This document shows, in pieces, positions 24,691-33,705 of a DNA stretch of 64,000 bases. Position 1 is the stretch's first letter, and each line of letters starts with the position of its first letter. This stretch comes from Hyalella azteca (lineage: Eukaryota; Arthropoda; Malacostraca; Amphipoda; Hyalellidae), in NCBI RefSeq assembly GCF_000764305.2, contig NW_025942174.1, forward strand, positions 154,999 through 218,998. Reading direction: 5' to 3'. The notes beneath the pieces were generated by a model. The model did no database searches. It worked only from the letters and a program-made list of their open reading frames with translations, and was not told where the DNA came from. The position numbers and the translations under genes were made by a program.

Positions 24691-26778
24691 GCACGCTGAC
24701 CACCGCATGCGAACAATCAAGTCTGGCCTTGAACACTGAACGCTCGCTACGAGTTCTGCTACATTTTCTTGTGATTGTCTGAGCTTTTGCTCCGTGAAGT
24801 CAAACCTGACCGAGCTGACAATTTACTCCTTGCATTACCTGCATTGTATTTGTTGTGCCCGAGTTTGTGAAAGTAAACTTTACACGTTCTCTATTGTTAT
24901 TTATGATGATGGTTTTTGTTGGTGTTGAAAAATGCATATTTATATCTGTAATTTAAGTGTGAAGTTTTTTTATAAAACAGTAGATAGGCGTATTCAATTT
25001 ATTTTATGTAGAGAAGCAATGATGATAAGGCTGTACCTGCTTTTTCATAGCCGTTGACTCGCATTTATAAAAATTGCAAATTCTGTTATATTCAGACAGC
25101 TGTGACGGTGTTTTGTTCAAACTGTGAAATTTTCTAAAATTAATACTGGATTGTAAGTAAAAGATGTCTGTCTATACTAGGAATTCGCTTCCACCGAATC
25201 ATTTTGCCCGCATCGAATATTCTGTATATCCTTGCTTGATGGTATCTTTTGGACTTTGAAATAAACTTGCAAAGCTTATTTTTTGATGCACAACTTGATC
25301 ATTCTCATGTGATGGTATAAGAATTAGGCAGTTTGAACTGTTCAGATGATTGCTTTTGAGGTGAGGGTGTAAGATATTTCATTATTAGCTTACACTTGAG
25401 CATGCCTAACAAGACGCGGACGGATGGCTTGTGCATTTGGCATTACGGCAAGAGCCGTTCTCGAATGTGAAGTCTTCGAACCATGCACCTGTGAGATATC
25501 TTATTTTACCCGCTATTGGAGAGTGGTTCATTTTTGCATCGTTCTATGAACACTGTGATTTATCAATTCTTTCCACGTCTTTATATGTACTCGACTTGAA
25601 ATTTCTTCATGGGAGACCTGGAATCTTGTTTGTAAATAGACAGGGCTTCCCTGAGTTATGTTTAATAATGGCTGTTCAATGATGTGCACCTCACCTGCTG
25701 CGTGTGCGGTGACCAGAATCTGAGAAGCGCTGTGCTTCTGAGGCAATAATTGTTGGAGAATGTATTGCAATAATGACAGATCCTGAGTGGTATTACTTAA
25801 ACTGAGCTTTCTGGGTATAAAATTTCTACCCTAAGTGTTCGGCCGTTCTAACTCAGAACAATTATTGTGCTAATGCCTCACGTTTTAACAAGTGAAAAAG
25901 ACTCAACGAAATAGCACAAGTAAAGACATTATTAAGATATGAAAGACGTACCAATTCACGAAGTATGATCATATTACCACCCTGACATTCATTCTGGTGT
26001 AATCCTATTGATTGCCGACCTAATTGTTCTATCCGTGGCTTTATGTGTCATTGTCCATAATTATTTTGCATTTATCCCATGTAAATTTTCCAGCTAAATT
26101 CCCTGAAATGACCGGCCGAGCTGCATTCATGTCTACCATTATTCTGCGAGTCCACTTTATAATGAGCCGACTTCTTACAGTTGTTCACCCTCAACTGTTC
26201 ACTCATTCATTACGCAGTCAAAAGTTTTGTTGTTTAAATTTCGCAGATCTTTTTGGTCGTACAATCCTCCAAAACCTTCTCCTGATCGCACAATTTTTAA
26301 ACGTAGTTCATTTACACACCACAGGAATTAATTGGCTGCTATTCGGGGCGCCATTGCGCGCAATTCGACGTCCCTCAGTAAGTAAAAGTTAATGCAATTG
26401 TATTAAATTGTTAGCAAAGCTCTTTAACAATATAAGTGCGCTATTTGATTTTGGGCACCAATACGAAAAGTATCAAAGCTTGACATTAAATTTCCGTCGG
26501 ATTCGCTGTTCCTATTGAATGGCGTCATGCCACACGCCGCACGGCATGCCCTTCATGCCTCACACGTCATGCCCTAACATTACGTAAGAGGTCATAGCCG
26601 CTCGTGTCGTAGTCACACGAACGACCTTCGTCTCTGCGCTAAAAATTTACGTCACGGCGGCGCGACTAGAAATGCTGTGCGCGTTGATCTTCTGACGTCA
26701 TCCTTATGACGATGACGTCAACTATCGCCACGTTTACGATATCTTGCGAATAATATTGTATTTTTAGTTGGTTACGTG
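24691..26778. other. Spacer, no supported gene
   Basis: Unique AT-rich sequence. TGACGTCA-like palindromes occur at about 26695-26722 just before the next array. Open frames at 25431-25682 and 26024-26392 show no domain. Confidence 0.45.
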
Positions 26779-26952
26779 ATCTGTAGAGCTGGTGACGTCA
26801 TCTGTAGAGCTGGTGACGTCATCTGTAGAGCTGGTGACGTCATCTGTAGAGCTGGTGACGTCATCTGTAGAGCTGGTGACGTCATCTGTAGAGCTGGTGA
26901 CGTCATCTGTAGAGCTGGTGACGTCATCGGTAGAGCTGGTGACGTCATCACC
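26779..26952 (+). repeat. Minisatellite, 21-bp unit with CRE/ATF palindromes
   Basis: The unit GTGACGTCATCTGTAGAGCT plus G is repeated about eight times, nearly perfectly. Each unit carries TGACGTCA, the full CRE/ATF consensus palindrome. Two more such sites lie 60-80 bp upstream. Any regulatory role is inference, and no promoter was identified next to it. Confidence 0.95.
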
Positions 26953-27444
26953 GTTACGGTACTTGAGTTGCTAATGATGTTTGTTGTGTCATCGTGGGAA
27001 GGTTAACCTTGCAGTGTCCGAAGAATTGTGCTGGTAGGAATAGCGTTAGAAAAACAATTGAGAATTTTTACTCGAGGTCACTTAGGAGTTGAGTATTTTC
27101 GCGTACGATTGTCACTTCGAAAAATATGCAAACTTTTGTTATTTTAATACGGATGCGTACCCGTATACTATAGATTTTGTGGTAGAAAGCCATCCGCCTT
27201 CATGCGGTAGATACTGCCGTAGAAAAATGCCACGTCCAATTTTAAGGTTCGAAATTTCTTATTCGTGTATGAATTCGTTCTCGTTGCTCCTACGTCGATG
27301 CAGGATATCATGCAATCAAGGCTCATTTTAACAGGCTGCGCTATTCATGATATTTTAATGCTCTACCTCGTGCGCAGTGCTCGCTCCAGCCGCTGTACAT
27401 GTGCTGGACTTGGTTAGAATTTCCAATTCATAAGCACCTTTCCT
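26953..27444. other. Spacer, no feature seen
   Basis: Unique sequence with no recognised gene. The open frame at 27089-27331 lacks a domain. Confidence 0.45.
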
Positions 27445-27566
27445 CCCGCCATAATCAGCCTTGTCCCCGCCCTGATCACTTACGCCCCCTTCTATTACCA
27501 CCCCTGCTCCCGCCGTTATCACCCTTGTCCTCGCCCTGATCACCTACGCCCCCTTCTATTATCACC
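27445..27566 (+). repeat. Tandem repeat, about 63 bp, cut by the gap
   Basis: Two copies of a C-rich segment with CCTGATCACYTACGCCCCCT and TCTATTAYCACCC are visible. The second is cut short by an adapter stub and the N run, so the array may be longer in the genome. Confidence 0.8.
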
Positions 27567-28141
27567 CTGTCTCTTNNNNNNNNNNNNNNNNNNNNNNNNN
27601 NNNNNNNNNNNNNNNNNNNNNNNNNNNNNNNNNNNNNNNNNNNNNNNNNNNNNNNNNNNNNNNNNNNNNNNNNNNNNNNNNNNNNNNNNNNNNNNNNNNN
27701 NNNNNNNNNNNNNNNNNNNNNNNNNNNNNNNNNNNNNNNNNNNNNNNNNNNNNNNNNNNNNNNNNNNNNNNNNNNNNNNNNNNNNNNNNNNNNNNNNNNN
27801 NNNNNNNNNNNNNNNNNNNNNNNNNNNNNNNNNNNNNNNNNNNNNNNNNNNNNNNNNNNNNNNNNNNNNNNNNNNNNNNNNNNNNNNNNNNNNNNNNNNN
27901 NNNNNNNNNNNNNNNNNNNNNNNNNNNNNNNNNNNNNNNNNNNNNNNNNNNNNNNNNNNNNNNNNNNNNNNNNNNNNNNNNNNNNNNNNNNNNNNNNNNN
28001 NNNNNNNNNNNNNNNNNNNNNNNNNNNNNNNNNNNNNNNNNNNNNNNNNNNNNNNNNNNNNNNNNNNNNNNNNNNNNNNNNNNNNNNNNNNNNNNNNNNN
28101 NNNNNNNNNNNNNNNNNNNNNNNNNNNNNNNNNNNNNNNNN
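27567..28141. other. Assembly gap with adapter stub
   Basis: CTGTCTCTT at 27567-27575 is exactly the first nine bases of the Nextera mosaic end and sits directly against 566 Ns (27576-28141). The stub also explains why the repeat copy ends abnormally. The gap lies upstream of the first visible tetraspanin exon and could hide the missing exon. Confidence 0.9.
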
Positions 28142-28327
28142 CATTAACTGGACGCTTGTGACGGCATTAACTGGACGCTTGTGACGGCATTAACTGGACG
28201 CTTGTGGTGGCATTAACTGGACGCTTGTGGTGGCATTAACTGGACGCTTGTGGTGGCATTAACTGGACGCTTGTGGTGACATTAACTGGACGCTTGTGGT
28301 GGCATTAACTGGACGCTTGTGGTGCCA
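28142..28327 (+). repeat. Minisatellite, 23-bp unit, 8 copies, before tetraspanin exon
   Basis: The unit contains CATTAACTGGACGCTTGTGG plus TGG, in about eight copies, ending 24 bp before the splice acceptor at 28351. Read as GGCATTAACTGGACG-CTT-GTGGTGG, it resembles exon bases 28378-28396 (GGCATCTGGACGGTGGTGG) with two three-base insertions. It may therefore be exon-derived. The 23-bp period means it is not itself coding. Confidence 0.93.
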
Positions 28328-28351
28328 TCAATTAATTGAATATTTCGACAG

Positions 28352-28543
28352 GTGGGCAGCATCCTGCTGCTGGCGCTGGGCATCTGGACGGTGGTGGACA
28401 AGCCGTACCTGGAGGACCTGCTAGGCACGCAGGTGTACGCGGCGGCCGCCTACATCATCATCGCGGTGGGCGTCGTGGCCTTCTTCATATCCTTCCTCGG
28501 CTGCTTCGGCGCCCTCAAGGAGATCAAGTGTCTGCTGCTGCTG
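28352..28543 (+). CDS. Tetraspanin, exon A (TM1-TM2)
   Basis: First visible coding exon of a tetraspanin, a four-pass membrane scaffold protein that organises membrane microdomains. It encodes 64 residues: the end of TM1 (VGSILLLALGIWTVV), the small loop (DKPYLEDLLGTQVY), TM2 (AYIIIAVGVVAFFISFLG) and the conserved inner loop GCFGALKEIKCLLLL. Acceptor TTTCGACAG lies before 28352 and donor CTG|GTGTGT after 28543; both ends are phase 0. It joins in frame to 31025-31279, 32037-32207 and 32937-32984, giving 221 residues plus stop. A normal tetraspanin has about 15-20 more N-terminal residues, so one upstream coding exon is missing, perhaps in the gap at 27576-28141. It is GC-rich compared with its surroundings. 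Bases from the exon end and donor recur twice downstream. Confidence 0.95.
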
Positions 28544-28853
28544 GTGTGTGCTGCTGTGATATGATATGCACTGTGTCATAATCGTCCTGAGGTATTTTTT
28601 TAGATGTCAATATTAGGGACATTAGTCACTGATGCGCTCTAGGTGTTCAAGTCTCTGCTGGTGCGTGCAACCGGAAGGCTGTGATGACATATGGAGTATA
28701 TAGACTGTGTCATAATCGTCCTGAGGTATAATTTTAGATGTCACTTTTACGGATTATTAGTCACTGATGCCATCTAGTAGTTCAAGTCCCTGCTGCTGGT
28801 GCGTGCTGCTGCCGGCTGTGATAATTTGATATGTACTGTGTCATAATCGTCCA
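28522..28853 (+). repeat. Tandem copies of exon A 3' end plus donor
   Basis: Three tandem copies start at 28522, 28645 and 28780. Each has TCAAGTSYCTG(CTG)n, then a GTGTGTG or GTGCGTG donor, then GTGTCATAATCGTCC. The first copy is the real exon end. Copies 2 and 3 lie in the intron and keep the GT. Divergence of about 20-25 percent makes an assembly error unlikely. Confidence 0.9.
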
Positions 28854-29200
28854 TTGTACTATTATTGGGGTGTTGAATCAGTACTTACAGTACTTAGTAC
28901 TTTTATAATAGCCTCAAAATACCGTTGTGTGTAATTTTTTAGAATATTTTGGTCGAAAACGGTTCCGTGCTATTGACCGGTGAATCCAAGTTTATTATAT
29001 TTAGTGTACCAGAAATTGTTCTCTGCTATTGAATGCAGACGCGAAATTGATCATCTTTTCAGCATTAGGCTTTGCCGCTTCATACACCGCGCGCCATTAT
29101 TTATTCGGTTAGGTTCTCTGCACTTCGTCTCTTCTGTACGCTTTCTTGTCATCACACGTCACTACACTCCTTTCTTTCGATGCACCTTTTCCTTGGTGCT
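28854..29200. other. Intron sequence, no element recognised
   Basis: First part of the intron after exon A beyond the donor copies. It is mostly unique, with open frames lacking any domain. Confidence 0.5.
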
Positions 29201-29281
29201 TCTTTGTCCAGTGCTTCACTATCGCGAAGCTTCTTCTCTGTCCAGCATTTCACTATCACACTGATCCTTCTTTGCTGGTAT
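29201..29281 (+). repeat. Displaced copies of exon B acceptor and start
   Basis: TTTGTCCAG|TGCTTCACTATCGC and TCTGTCCAG|CATTTCACTATCACAC resemble the real junction TGTGCAG|TATTTCATCATCACGC at 31024/31025. They lie on the far side of a CR1-like insertion from the real exon, with further copies at 30966-31020. The array of acceptor plus exon start was probably split by the retroelement. Confidence 0.65.
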
Positions 29282-29282
29282 C

Positions 29283-30885
29283 CTTAGTATTTGTTTGGGA
29301 CATAGCAGTCCCAGGCCACGATGGATCGCCGCCTCTGATTATCGTTCATCCGCTCTCATTTGGGCCAGCTGAAGCACGATGCTGTTGCTTGCTTCTCGCC
29401 GCTGGTAGTGTTGGAGGGGAGGTCGATCTGGGATTGTGTCCAGGAAAACGTCCAGTTGTCTCTTGAAGGTCTCCAGGGTGAACTCCCCCTCTCTTAGATC
29501 CCTTGGTAGGACGTTGAACAGCCTTGGCCCTGCCACGGAAACTGATCCTCCCCGCAGGGATTGAAATCTGACTGCGGATCTGTTACGCAGGGGAGGGATC
29601 TTGCACAGTCTCCCCCTTCTCTCGTTGTGTTATGTCTGAATCCTGAAGGTCTCGCTCTCGAAGTTTTGCACCATTCCGGTTATCATTTTCCATATGTACA
29701 GAATGACATACCTCTCCCGTCTCCTCTGCAGTGAGTACAGACTCAGTCGCTGTAACCTCTCCCAGTAGTTAAAATTCTCCATCCCTCTGATCCTGGAAGT
29801 AAAGGTTCGTTGGACTCCTTCCAGTTGCCGTATTGTGCCTAGTGTGAACGGAGTCCAGAGCTGGCAGCAGTATTCAAGGAAACGTCCGCCAGATCCACCC
29901 CATCTGTCGTCTACCTTTTGCGGTTATTGCCGGTATGTGATCACCAAAATTGACCTGATTGTTCATCAACACTCCTAGATCGCGAACGAGTCGCTTCTCT
30001 TCGATGTCCGAGTTGTCAGGTGCCAGGTAGCGGTGATCAATTCCAGCTCTTCCGGTCCCTCTGTACCTCAGGACCTCAAACTTGGTCTCGTTGAACTGCA
30101 TGTTGTTCACTAGGGCCCAGTCATATATTGCAGAGAGGTCTTCTTGCAACCTCTCACTGTCCGTCTTGTCCGTGATGGTCATTAATATCCTGGTGTCGTC
30201 TGCGAATGACGATGCAGTGGCGTGGTTCCCTGCCACATATATGTCGGCGATGTGGATGAGGAAGAGGATTGGGCCGAGTACCGTCCCCTGTGGTACTCCA
30301 CTCTTCACCCTAGCCACGCTCGATCTCGAGCCTCCAACAACGACAGCTTGTAGTCTTTCTGTTAGGAAGCTGTGGATCCATGCCAGCAATTCACCTCCGA
30401 CTCCCAGCAGTCTTAATTTTCTGAAGAACACTCCATAGTCAACTTTGTCAAACGCTTTCGCGAAGTCCAAATACACCACGTCCACCCCGGCCCCCTCCTC
30501 CTGCATGGCCAGGATTTGGTTGTGATGCTCCAGTAACTAAGACAAACAGGAACGATTTCGTCTAAAACCGTGTTGCCTTCTGTTGAAAAGTTCAGCGTCT
30601 TCCATGTACTGCCCCAACCTTCTGGCAACAACCTTCTCAAATACTTTGAGTACGTGTGATGTTTATGTAACCGGCCTGTAATTTTGGGGTTTGTCTCTTG
30701 CGCCTCCTTTGTAGATAGGGGTAATTAGCCCTAATTTAAGGTCACTAGGGACATTTCCTTCGCTCAATGATGTTTTCCAGAGCAAAGTCAGAGGGACCTT
30801 TAGTGCACCGACATATCTTTTCTGTAATACTGCAGGGACCCCATCCGGCCCGGGAGCCGAATCCAAGGTACAGGTAGTATGGTTC
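29283..30885 (-). mobile_element. CR1/L2-like non-LTR retrotransposon, 5'-truncated
   Basis: The minus strand encodes the reverse transcriptase and C-terminal part of a CR1/L2-like ORF2. Going 5' to 3', it shows DSAPGPDGVPAVLQK and LITPIYKGG (about 30866-30700), YLDFAKAFDKV (near 30470), GVPQGTVLGPILFL, the catalytic FADD box (about 30200), a C-terminal region with RRRERYVILYIWK, and an end of LFNVLPRDLREG with the stop at 29339. No endonuclease domain is present, because the element begins just before the PGPDG motif. The frame is broken by shifts (near 30500-30660 and 29540-29870) and at least one stop, so it is dead. It lies antisense in the tetraspanin intron between exons A and B and separates copies of the exon B acceptor. 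Confidence 0.93.
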
Positions 30886-30965
30886 TTCTGAGGTGGTAGG
30901 GCTCAATGATTTTAGCGTTGATGAGGAATGTGATGGTAGAGCTTAATGGTTGTGGCGATGGCTGG

Positions 30966-31024
30966 TGTTTCACCATCACACTGGTCCTTATTTGCCTGTT
31001 GTTTCATCATCACCCTCTGTGCAG
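30966..31024 (+). repeat. Tandem copies of exon B start before the true acceptor
   Basis: GTTTCACCATCACACTGGTC (30966) and GTTTCATCATCACCCTCTGT (31001) precede the true exon start TATTTCATCATCACGCTG (31025). All three share TTTCAYCATCACnCT. Only the last has a full TGCAG acceptor. Confidence 0.65.
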
Positions 31025-31279
31025 TATTTCATCATCACGCTGCTGCTGTTCATCGTGCTACTGGTGGGCGGTATCTTGGGTTACGTGTACCGTGGCAAGG
31101 CGCAGGAGACCGTGCACACGACGCTCATTCAGAAGGTTCGGGAGTACGACCCTGCCAGCACCACCTCCAGGCTCACCAGGGCCTTCGATGACACGCAAGC
31201 TGCGCTCAAATGTTGCGGTGTTGACGGCCGCGGCGACTGGGTCACGTTCAACAAGAACTTCGCTACCACTGGCAAGCAG
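31025..31279 (+). CDS. Tetraspanin, exon B (TM3 and first half of large loop)
   Basis: 85 residues in phase 0. TM3 is YFIITLLLFIVLLVGGILGY, followed by the VYRGK edge and the large extracellular loop up to TFNKNFATTGKQ. It contains the defining CCG motif (KCCGVDGRGDW). The acceptor is CTCTGTGCAG before 31025 and the donor CAG|GTACTG after 31279. A second donor in a near-identical duplicated segment lies 102 bp downstream, at 31381/31382. The frame stays open to it, so an exon longer by 34 codons (31025-31381) is possible. That would insert 34 residues into the large loop before the PKSCC motif. Which donor is used cannot be told from sequence alone; the first gives a normal tetraspanin loop. 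Confidence 0.95.
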
Positions 31280-31406
31280 GTACTGAAATGTGACGGATAT
31301 TTCGACTTGGTGTATGGACTTTGGTACCACCATGCTGGTAATGACGAGTTCAACAAGAACTTTGTTACCACTGGCAAACAGGTACTGAAATGTGACGGAT
31401 ATTTCC
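31247..31406 (+). repeat. Duplicated exon B 3' end plus donor (102-bp offset)
   Basis: 57 bases at 31247-31303 recur at 31349-31405 with three or four changes. Each copy spans 33 exon bases (TTCAACAAGAACTT, ACCACTGGCAA, CAG) and 24 intron bases (GTACTGAAATGTGACGGATA, TTTC). Two of the codon changes are silent and one is Ala to Val. Confidence 0.95.
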
Positions 31407-31465
31407 TGACAGTGCATTTTACTTTACTAATTGATTGTATTTGTGTTGCTAGGACTAAACTTTGT

Positions 31466-31650
31466 GTCTTGAACTGAATATGGAGCTGGACTCGGAAACG
31501 TTTTCTCATATAAAGATACTGTGAATTTTTGTGGTATTGTTTTTGCTTTTAAATTCCTGGTTAACTTGCGATTTAAGGAAATAAGTGATCTTAATACTGA
31601 TATATGGTCTTGGCGTGTGAAATTTGGCACCACCAACTGGTAATGACGTG
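31466..31650 (+). repeat. Diverged single copy of the 21-kb foldback sequence
   Basis: TGGAGCTGGACTCGGAAACG, then TTTTCT, GATACTGTGAATTTTTGTGG and a TTGCTTTnAA motif, match the outer arm of the foldback at 21084-21583. TTGCGATTTAAGG also matches the sequence just outside that arm. It lies in the intron between exons B and C. No inverted partner is visible. Confidence 0.75.
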
Positions 31651-32036
31651 ATGTCACCATCACTTGATGTGCTGTTAATTACTTTTCGCTCGACTACCGG
31701 ATGGAGTCGGCAATTGTTTCTTTTTGTATCTTGTACAAAGAGAGTGATTCTGGTCGTTGAATCAAACGAGATTTTTGAATATATTATTGTCAAGGGTTGG
31801 ATTTGGACTTATAATATAGGGCAGGATTTGGACCCAGGCTTGCAACCTGGGCTACGAGACTTACAACGTATTTTGCGAGCCTTGCTATGCTGACTGCAAG
31901 GCTTAAAACATGTAGCGGCTCGGCTCTAAACCTGCGAGGGTTGCCACAAATGCCGTAATGTTTGATACACATGTTGCAAGGCTTGCAACACGCGCTACAA
32001 GACAACACATACAGCAACACGTGTCGTTGGTTGCAG
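31651..32036. other. Intron sequence with GCTTGCAAC-like motifs
   Basis: At about 31835-32010 motifs GCTTGCAAC, GCTACRAGAC and TTGCAAGGC recur irregularly before the acceptor. This may be an old array. Nothing else is seen. Confidence 0.4.
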
Positions 32037-32207
32037 GTACCGAAGTCGTGCTGCATGACGAGCAGCTCAGGCAACCTACTGGACTGCGAGACTGCGCCCA
32101 ACAACAACACCGCGTACGCCGTGGGCTGCTACGCCGACGCCAAGGAGATGGTCGAGTACTACGGCCTTATCATCGGGGGTGTGGGCGTCATCATTGCCCT
32201 GCTAATG
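32037..32207 (+). CDS. Tetraspanin, exon C (second half of large loop, TM4)
   Basis: 57 residues in phase 0, from VPKSCCMTSSSGNLLDC through NNNTAYAVGCYADAKEMVEY to the start of TM4 (YGLIIGGVGVIIALLM). It supplies the canonical PxSCC motif and two more loop cysteines (LLDC and VGC). With CCG in exon B this makes six loop cysteines, enough for three disulfides. NNT is a potential N-glycosylation site. The acceptor is GGTTGCAG before 32037 and the donor ATG|GTACAG after 32207. The last 17 exon bases and the donor are repeated downstream in 25-bp units. Confidence 0.96.
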
Positions 32208-32296
32208 GTACAGTATCATCGCCCTGCTAATGGTACATTATCATTGTCCTGCTAATGTTACGGTATCATTGCCCAGCTAATGGTACAGTATCAATG
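32191..32296 (+). repeat. 25-bp array made of exon C 3' end plus donor, 4 copies
   Basis: Copies begin at 32191, 32216, 32241 and 32266, each of the form TCATYGYCCWGCTAATG followed by the donor GTACAGTA or a variant. Copies 1, 2 and 4 keep GT; copy 3 has TTACGGTA. Only copy 1 is exon. The 25-bp step changes frame, so the downstream donors would not give an in-frame product. Confidence 0.95.
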
Positions 32297-32319
32297 TTTG
32301 TACAGTAGTAGCTAAGTTG

Positions 32320-32532
32320 TACACAGTTAGAAAAACGGTGAAAAAGCGGTCCCACTGGCATTCTAGTGGCCGGTCGCCACGTGAAAATAAACTGTTTCGC
32401 CGTTTTTATCAGATGTTTTACGGATTTCTAGTGTTAAATTAGAATAAAAACTGCGACACGGTGTTTCTTTTCACGAGCCGACCGGCCACTGAAACGTCGG
32501 TAATACCGTTAACGGTAATTTTTCTAACAGTA
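32320..32532. mobile_element. MITE with imperfect TIRs, in tetraspanin intron
   Basis: Ends carry TACACAGTTAGAAAAA and, inverted, TATACTGTTAGAAAAA. The inverted similarity extends for about 80 bp and includes GTGGCCGGTCG and CACGTGAAAATAAAC. TA flanks fit a Tc1/mariner-like element. It has no coding capacity. It lies between exons C and D. Confidence 0.75.
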
Positions 32533-32936
32533 TAGCAATGTTGTACATTGTACAGTAGCTAAGTGTTTTTGAGTTCGTTGTTCGAAATCACTGTTTGAGT
32601 TGATGGTTTCAGTTTGTCTTTAATACCAAAGTTATGGTCGTAACTTCTGTAATCTATAATCGTAATATTAATGAAATCATAATTAGGTGAAGAAGTTTTA
32701 ATATTCCCGTTAAAATGAGGTTAACATTGGTCATTTTGTTATGTTATATATTGACTCAAATTGCAACTGCTCTATTTTCAGAACAGCTTTTCGCATTCAC
32801 GTCTCGACGGTTTTGTCGTCTCTGTTATTGAGTGTATAGCTTAGGTGTGTGGCTGTTCATAATATTCGTTGTTATTGTCATCTGTTATCATTATTGCTTC
32901 GTAATTTCTTTTATCAATGTGCCTCCCATTTTGCAG
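32533..32936. other. Last tetraspanin intron, remainder
   Basis: AT-rich intron ending in the pyrimidine-rich acceptor CCCATTTTGCAG. No further element is recognised. Confidence 0.55.
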
Positions 32937-32984
32937 CTATTGGGGCTCGTGTTCTCCATGGTACTCTTCAAGATGATCAACTGA
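32937..32984 (+). CDS. Tetraspanin, terminal exon D
   Basis: Fifteen residues plus stop: LLGLVFSMVLFKMIN and TGA. It finishes TM4 and leaves a very short cytoplasmic tail. The acceptor is TTTTGCAG before 32937. The phase-0 join to exon C gives ALLM-LLGLVFSMVLFKMIN, the usual tetraspanin TM4 pattern. A 3' UTR follows, beginning with a short GGAGCGCATGGAGTGCATGG repetition; I saw no clear AATAAA close by. Confidence 0.92.
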   Translation, partial: LLGLVFSMVLFKMIN

Positions 32985-33570
32985 ATGGAGCGCATGGAGT
33001 GCATGGAGTCTATTTCCACTCCTCCAACTTCAGAGAATTAGGAGCACAGCAGCCAGGCTTCGTCTTGTTTTGGGATCACATCTTTGGACTGAAAGGCGCT
33101 TAAATTTAATGCCTTGTTCTTTAGTATTAAATGAATCTGTGTGAGATTCAAAGTAGGGCATATATGTTAGATGAATTAGAAACAAAAACCATCTGTGTAC
33201 GGAATAGCTTTTATGTGTTGACGTGATAGCTGTTTTATTCAGTGGGACGTGAAACTTCTTCGAGTTTCAAAGCTTCGTTAACTAAAGAAAGATTAAGGAA
33301 TTTCATGTATGACGCGACTATGTGCCACGCTTGCAGTGACATAGTCTTATTATTTCCTTGACAAAATAATGATTTCTAATATTTCGACATGACTTATATT
33401 GTAGAAACAATAACACAGATATCAAGTTATAATGCACAGTCATTTTGCAATCATTCTAAATGTGTTTTTGGTGTAAGGTTGTATTTTCGTCTACACCGAA
33501 TTCATGCCTCAGTAGTCGTCTGACATATTCAGATTCAGTGGATCGGGCGTCCGGTGTGTTGTAGTTCAGT
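32985..33570. other. Tetraspanin 3' UTR and spacer
   Basis: Presumed 3' UTR followed by intergenic sequence. The UTR end is not defined by a clear poly(A) signal. Confidence 0.5.
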
Positions 33571-33705
33571 GACAGACACGCATCATCTGAAGTATGTAAA
33601 TTATTAGTTATTACCCACAGAGCTAATAATTGTTAGGTTAGACACTCGTCATTTGAAGCAAGTAAACTATTAGTTATTGCCCACAGACCTAATAATTGTT
33701 AGGTT
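33571..33705 (+). repeat. Tandem duplication, about 66 bp, 2 copies
   Basis: A segment with ATTATTAGTTATTRCCCACA and CTAATAATTGTTAGGTT occurs twice in tandem with about ten differences. Confidence 0.85.

Noticed and set aside
23902..24782. Open frames of 200-247 codons in the 15-bp array
   Set aside because: Same periodicity artefact, seen on both strands at once.
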